From Lutispora sp. (lineage in GTDB: Bacteria > Bacillota > Clostridia > Lutisporales > Lutisporaceae), in assembly GCA_030834765.1 (NCBI GenBank), contig JAUQXG010000023.1, positions 1 to 13,821 of the forward strand: a DNA stretch of 13,821 nucleotides, read 5' to 3'. The translations under genes were made by a program, and so were the position numbers. The notes under the pieces were generated by a model that was not told where the DNA came from, searched no databases, and saw only the letters and a program-made list of their open reading frames with translations. Below are positions 9,732-13,821 of this stretch, piece after piece; the stretch's first letter is position 1, and each line of letters starts with the position of its first letter.

Positions 9732-9768
9732 TACGATACATTTTTGTACTTCCAGTACGCTACATTTT
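9732..9768 (+). repeat. Short imperfect direct repeat
   Basis: TACGATACATTTT (9732-9744) recurs as TACGCTACATTTT (9756-9768), 12 of 13 bases matching, with starts 24 bases apart. It lies within the scar region. The role is unknown, and chance is possible in such AT-rich sequence. Confidence 0.4.
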
Positions 9769-9828
9769 CATTTCACCATAAACACAGTGAAAGCAAAGTT
9801 GATATCGTAGCAAAATAATCAATATTTT

Positions 9829-9884
9829 AAAAAGATTGCTGCGCAACTGATAAATAGTTAGTTATGCAACAATCTTTTTATTTT
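9829..9884. terminator. Orphan terminator-like hairpin
   Basis: AAAAAGATTG-c-TGC-gc-AACT (9829-9848, mismatches in lower case) pairs with AGTT-at-GCA-a-CAATCTTTTT (9860-9879) around an 11-nt loop, followed by ATTTT on the + strand. The flanking A and T tracts make it usable in both directions. A short open stretch ending at TAA just upstream (HKHSESKVDIVAK in one frame) may be the tail of a lost gene, but I cannot support that further. Confidence 0.6.
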
Positions 9885-10055
9885 ATAATCTATTTCAAAA
9901 GTATCAACCATTGAAAATGATGCAATGGCAATTCAAATATAATAATTAATTTAATACTATATTTTATATTATTGGAATTATATTAAAATAATTTTAAATT
10001 GTATAAATTATGGAAGGATATTTCAATTTAACAAAGAATATACATTTTAACACCA

Positions 10056-10061
10056 TATAAT
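10056..10061 (+). promoter_or_regulatory. Candidate -10 box for the subtilase transcript
   Basis: A perfect TATAAT sits 14 bases before the ribosome binding site AAGGAGG at 10075-10081. No good -35 box is present at 16-18 bases upstream, and the surrounding 150 bases are so AT-rich that a chance match is likely. The true start could lie further up, for example near TATAAA at 10002-10007. Confidence 0.3.
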
Positions 10062-10084
10062 TTTATTAACAACTAAGGAGGATA

Positions 10085-10135
10085 GTGGAAGATGTTTTTT
10101 TAATAAATTATTTTACAGGAGGTTTATACAATTGA
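10085..10135 (+). CDS. Possible leader peptide translationally coupled to the subtilase
   Basis: Following AAGGAGG at 10075-10081, a GTG at 10085 opens 16 codons (VEDVFLINYFTGGLYN) ending at TGA 10133-10135. That stop overlaps the subtilase TTG start (10132-10134) by two bases, a geometry typical of translational coupling. The spacing of the ribosome binding site to this GTG is only three bases. An ATG at 10092 is better spaced (ten bases) but reads ATG TTT TTT TAA. Its run of seven T (10095-10101) would, with one extra base, enter the same frame as the 16-codon leader. Whether either is translated is unknown. Confidence 0.35.
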   Translation: MEDVFLINYFTGGLYN

Positions 10136-13100
10136 AATTTAAAAAGCTAATGACATTGTTTCTGGTAATTGCCCTTATTTTTCCTTCCAATGTTTTTGCT
10201 ATGCCAAACAATAATAATGCACTCCAAACAAATGTTACTTTGGAAGATACAGTGAACATTAAAAAAGAAGCAGGGATATCTGGTGTACAAAATGCAGTAA
10301 AAACTAATAAAAAGGCTTTGGAGTTTACAAATGAAGTATTGTCCGATATAGGAAAAAAACTGAAAAATAAAGAAGATTTTGTGGTTAATGAAAATTCTAC
10401 AAATCCGGATTTTTACTTCAAAGTTGATGAGAAAATCAGAGTTATCATTGAAGTAAAAGGAAATCCTGTCACAAATATGCGAAATACAAGTTCGGTGCAA
10501 ATCTTGAACATTTCGCAAGGTTCTGTGAAGTCTCAAATAAAGAGTAAGGGGATAGATATTCAGGAAAGGCATCAATTCTTTATGGGGATTAATGGATTCA
10601 GCGCGGTTGTGCAGTATAAAGATATTGAAGAGATAAAAAAGCTGCCTGGAGTTACTAAGGTACATATATCCAGAAAGTATGCTAAGAATATGGCAACAAG
10701 CCGAGGCATGGTGAATGCTGATGTTGTAAATAAAACAGTTAGTGAAGGCGGCTTGGGTCTTAAAGGCGAAGGGATGCTGATAGCAATAGTTGATACAGGA
10801 ATTGACTGGACTCATCAAGATCTTTCAACATTATCAGACCCTAACAAAGGTAAATATAAAGAAAGTACAATACAATCTAAATTAAATAGCACAACAGTTG
10901 CAGATAGATGGTATAATGCAAAAGTAGTATCAGGGTATGATTGGGCTGATGATGATGACATCATTATACCCGATTTGTCAAAACCTATGGCAAGTGCACA
11001 TGGAGTACATGTTGCTGGTACAGTGGCTGCTAATGGACAGATTCTTGGCGTTGCACCAGAAGCGCAACTATTAGCAGAGAAGGTTTTTTCGGATGAAGAT
11101 GAATATGCCTATGATGATGACATTATTGCAGGAATAAATCATGCTATAGAGCTAGATGCAGATGTTATAAATATGAGCTTGGGTTCAAATGCAGGCTTTG
11201 TTGGACCTGATGATCCTATTCAACCAGTGATAGATAATGCGGTTAACAAAGGCATAATAGTATGTGTTTCGGCCGGTAACTCAGGGCACAATACAAAAGG
11301 AGTATACTCCAGTTGGCCATATCCTTTGGCTCAGAATCCTGATATTGGATTAGTAGGAAGCCCAGGAGTAGGAAAGAGTACTATACAGATTGCTGCTTTA
11401 GAAAATACGCATATTAAAGCAGCTGTATTAGATTATTATATTGATAGTATCAAAGAAAGTGGAGATATTTTATATATGTCTGCCGGGAATCTAGATCCAG
11501 CTGATATGAATGAGACTGAGCTTGTATATTGTGGGCTAGGGAATATAAATGAAATTTCAGATGAAGTTGCTGGTAAAATAGCTCTTGTGGAAAGAGGTTC
11601 AATTACCTTTGCAGAAAAACAACAAAATGTACAAGATGCTGGAGCAGGAGGAATTGTTGTATATAACAATATTTCCGGTGGAGAAGGACTAATATCGATG
11701 GCTACATATGAAGATCTCAATATACCTGCTGTATTTATAGGTAATAGTGCAGGAAATAATATGAGAGCTAAAGTAGAATCAGGAAAATCAGTCACTCTAA
11801 AATTTGAAGGTAATGTATTAACAGTTGAGAATCCTGTAAAAGGCCAAATGATGGATGGTAGTGCATGGGGGTTGACTCCAAACCTTGACTTCAAACCGGA
11901 GCTGACAGCACCAGGAGGGAATATTTACTCTACAGTAAATGATGACAAATATGAATCAATGAGTGGTACATCTATGTCATCTCCTCATGCTGCGGGAGCT
12001 GCTGCATTGGTAGCACAATATTTGAAGGAAAAAGGCATTTCAAAAGATGCAAACTTAGTTTATTTGGCTAAGAAGATGCTGATGAATACAGCGGATACTA
12101 TTATAAATCCTATAAGTGAGGATGATACGCCATACTCACCAAGACTTCAAGGCTCAGGACTTATGAAGATCGATAAAGCAATAAAAACACCTGTGATTGT
12201 TGAAGATAATAATGGAAAGGCTGCAGTATCGTTAAAAGAGATTGACGATATTACAAGCTTTACCCTTAATCTCAAGGCATTTTCTGACATGACAGTTCCA
12301 GAAACCGTATATTATAGTGTATATGCAAATGCATTTACTGATTATATTTTTACTGATGATGGATATGATTGGAACGCATTAGAGACAACTCCTATCACTG
12401 GTGCGAAGATAAAAGTATTCAGCAAAGAAGTTTCAGATACAGTATCTGAAAGCGTTTATGTAGTGAAAGGTGGAACAAGTGAGGTAGAAATCACAATTGA
12501 TTTAAGTGATGCTGCTTTACCTAGGGAAAGCTTTGTAGAAGGTTTTGTGAAATTTGCATCAGCTAATTCTGATATTCCAGCTTTGATAGTTCCTTATGTA
12601 GGCTTTTATGGTGATTGGGATAAGCCTCAAAATGTGGATCCAGGAATATGGGATGTAGACTCTTATGCTGGAAATACTGGATTATATGATCCGATACCAG
12701 AATATGATAATAATGGTAATATAAACGGATATAAGTTATATCGACTTGGCGAGGATCTAGATGAGAATGTAGACCCATATAATGTGGCAATTTCACCTAA
12801 TGGCGATGCTTCTCAGGATATGGCTTCAACTATATTTACTTTATTGAGAAATGCAAAGAGATTTAAGCTATATGTAACCGACAATAATGGTACTATAGTA
12901 AGAAATATATTTGACAACAAGGATACTGAATATGATGGTGAATATAAAGAAGGTATAAGAAAGAACAGTACTTATGGTGGTAGTGCATGGTACACCACAA
13001 ATGTAGATCTTTTTAGCTGGGATGGAAAACTTGATAATGGGCAAACGGCTGCTGATGGTCAATATAAGATGATAATGGAAACAACAATTGATTATACTGG

Positions 13101-13821
13101 AGCAGCTTCTCAAAAATATGAATTGCCTGTAAAAGTTGATACTGTTGCACCAACTATAAGCATACCAACAATTGTACTGAATAATGGAAAATATACTATT
13201 GGTTGGACTACAAGCGATGATAGAAGTGGAATTCTCCTTACAGCAGTCTCGATAGATGGCGGAGATTTCGAATTGACTGATTTAAATAGCTTAACAGTAG
13301 ATAATAAACCAGCAACAGTGTTCGTAGTAGCCAGTGACTATGCAGGCAATATGTCAGCGAATTCTTATAACTCAATAACACCATTGAGTGCAAGCTTTAA
13401 TAAGAAGCTTTCTGCACAAACTGATATATCTGTTACAATAAGTGGCAGCGGACTAACTTCAATTAAGAATGGACAAAATGTTTTAGTAAAAGATAATGAT
13501 TATACAGTATCATCAGATACAGTAATAATAAAAAAGAACTATCTATCAAGGTTACCTCTAGGAAATGCCTCATTGACTTTTGAATTTGGATTGGGAAATA
13601 GTTGTACTATACAAATAAGTATTATTGATACGACTTCATCTGATAGTGGGGACGGAAGCGGCAGTGGTGGAGGGAGTGGCAGCGGCAGCGGAGGCTCTGG
13701 AACTACAACTTCAGGAAGTACTTCTCAGACACCTCAAAGCACAAGTCCAGGAGTTGTATCCTTAGCTGCTCCGATCTTCGATTCAGTTGCTGGCACAGCA
13801 AGAGCCAGTGTAGGGATAGAA
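10132..13821 (+). CDS. Secreted multidomain subtilisin-like serine protease (S8), 3' end outside window
   Basis: Extracellular endopeptidase of the Vpr/lactocepin/C5a-peptidase type. The TTG start follows AGGAGG (10117-10122) by nine bases; the frame is open for 1230 codons to the window edge. A signal peptide spans 1-23 (FPSNVFA) and an inhibitor-I9-like propeptide about 98-184. The catalytic domain is about 204-684 with D221 (IAIVDTG), H290 (HGVHVAG), oxyanion N383 (SAGNSG) and S614 (GTSMSSPHAAG), all intact. A protease-associated insert lies between N383 and S614 at about 424-566. QGSGLMKIDKA (673-683) closes the domain. Then come an Fn3-like segment about 695-815, a FlgD/Ig-like part about 884-1003, an Ig-like part about 1002-1083, and an X2-like module about 1085-1164 (VLVKDNDYTVSSDTVIIKKN). 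A Gly/Ser/Thr linker (about 1171-1212) opens a further domain cut by the edge. With SLH proteins nearby, a C-terminal wall anchor is expected but not visible. Targets could be nutrient proteins or the S-layer. Confidence 0.93.
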   Translation, partial: MKFKKLMTLFLVIALIFPSNVFAMPNNNNALQTNVTLEDTVNIKKEAGISGVQNAVKTNKKALEFTNEVLSDIGKKLKNKEDFVVNENSTNPDFYFKVDEKIRVIIEVKGNPVTNMRNTSSVQILNISQGSVKSQIKSKGIDIQERHQFFMGINGFSAVVQYKDIEEIKKLPGVTKVHISRKYAKNMATSRGMVNADVVNKTVSEGGLGLKGEGMLIAIVDTGIDWTHQDLSTLSDPNKGKYKESTIQSKLNSTTVADRWYNAKVVSGYDWADDDDIIIPDLSKPMASAHGVHVAGTVAANGQILGVAPEAQLLAEKVFSDEDEYAYDDDIIAGINHAIELDADVINMSLGSNAGFVGPDDPIQPVIDNAVNKGIIVCVSAGNSGHNTKGVYSSWPYPLAQNPDIGLVGSPGVGKSTIQIAALENTHIKAAVLDYYIDSIKESGDILYMSAGNLDPADMNETELVYCGLGNINEISDEVAGKIALVERGSITFAEKQQNVQDAGAGGIVVYNNISGGEGLISMATYEDLNIPAVFIGNSAGNNMRAKVESGKSVTLKFEGNVLTVENPVKGQMMDGSAWGLTPNLDFKPELTAPGGNIYSTVNDDKYESMSGTSMSSPHAAGAAALVAQYLKEKGISKDANLVYLAKKMLMNTADTIINPISEDDTPYSPRLQGSGLMKIDKAIKTPVIVEDNNGKAAVSLKEIDDITSFTLNLKAFSDMTVPETVYYSVYANAFTDYIFTDDGYDWNALETTPITGAKIKVFSKEVSDTVSESVYVVKGGTSEVEITIDLSDAALPRESFVEGFVKFASANSDIPALIVPYVGFYGDWDKPQNVDPGIWDVDSYAGNTGLYDPIPEYDNNGNINGYKLYRLGEDLDENVDPYNVAISPNGDASQDMASTIFTLLRNAKRFKLYVTDNNGTIVRNIFDNKDTEYDGEYKEGIRKNSTYGGSAWYTTNVDLFSWDGKLDNGQTAADGQYKMIMETTIDYTGAASQKYELPVKVDTVAPTISIPTIVLNNGKYTIGWTTSDDRSGILLTAVSIDGGDFELTDLNSLTVDNKPATVFVVASDYAGNMSANSYNSITPLSASFNKKLSAQTDISVTISGSGLTSIKNGQNVLVKDNDYTVSSDTVIIKKNYLSRLPLGNASLTFEFGLGNSCTIQISIIDTTSSDSGDGSGSGGGSGSGSGGSGTTTSGSTSQTPQSTSPGVVSLAAPIFDSVAGTARASVGIE

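Larger units (their letters stand above)
9379..10050. other. Non-coding, AT-rich scar region without an intact gene
   Basis: I find no reading frame with a start, a ribosome binding site and recognisable protein in this interval on either strand. It holds a short coding-like fragment on the - strand (9544-9624), two hairpins with T-runs (9627-9662 and 9829-9884) that have no gene to terminate, and a short direct repeat (9732-9768). Together with the transposase remnant just before, it reads as a site of past insertion and decay. The last 150 bases are extremely AT-rich and probably upstream sequence of the subtilase promoter. Confidence 0.6.

Noticed and set aside
10147..10818. 223-codon open frame on the - strand
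   Set aside because: It lies wholly inside the subtilase gene, antisense to its conserved propeptide and catalytic Asp motif. The translation is Cys/Phe/Ile-rich with no family pattern. It is a shadow of the real gene.

Overview
The window looks like chromosomal DNA of a low-G+C Gram-positive anaerobe, most likely a clostridium. The basis is AT-rich coding sequence, strong AGGAGG ribosome binding sites, frequent GTG/TTG starts, S-layer homology (SLH) surface proteins and clostridial-type protein families. The genus cannot be fixed from the sequence alone. All intact genes are on the + strand.

Layout. (1) 3-2458: the 3' part of an SLH-domain surface protein, then a membrane-anchored carboxy-terminal processing protease (S41/CtpA type) 32 bases later, probably one operon. 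(2) 2459-4332: a GC-rich palindrome, a promoter with an extended -10, pyrG (CTP synthase) and its terminator. (3) 4441-4905: an orphan four-helix-bundle protein of the 23S rRNA intervening-sequence/Avd-like family, followed by a heptanucleotide repeat. (4) 4978-9190: a near-consensus promoter, a structured leader of about 155 nt, a very large S-layer-type protein (1324 aa) and its terminator. (5) 9190-10050: a non-coding scar with the N-terminal remnant of a Y1 (IS200-like/RAYT) transposase, other decayed fragments and orphan hairpins. (6) 10056-13821: a secreted multidomain subtilisin-like protease, open at the window end. No closed reading frame was called for it because its stop lies outside the window, but it is open for 1230 codons.

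Functionally this is a cell-surface neighbourhood (SLH protein, envelope protease, S-layer protein, exported subtilase) with the housekeeping gene pyrG embedded. The most unusual signal is a dispersed family of short GC/C-rich arrays built from 7-nt units (CCTGGNN). It occurs three times within 4 kb: once inside the coding sequence of the S41 protease, where it is translated into a foreign cytoplasmic N-terminal tail; once as a ~95-nt imperfect palindrome before pyrG; and once just after the four-helix-bundle gene. The repeat family, its proximity to the four-helix-bundle gene and the nearby transposase scar together make a candidate non-autonomous mobile element system. The S-layer leader RNA (possible pseudoknot plus anti-Shine-Dalgarno) and a leader ORF overlapping the subtilase start are secondary candidates for undescribed regulation.
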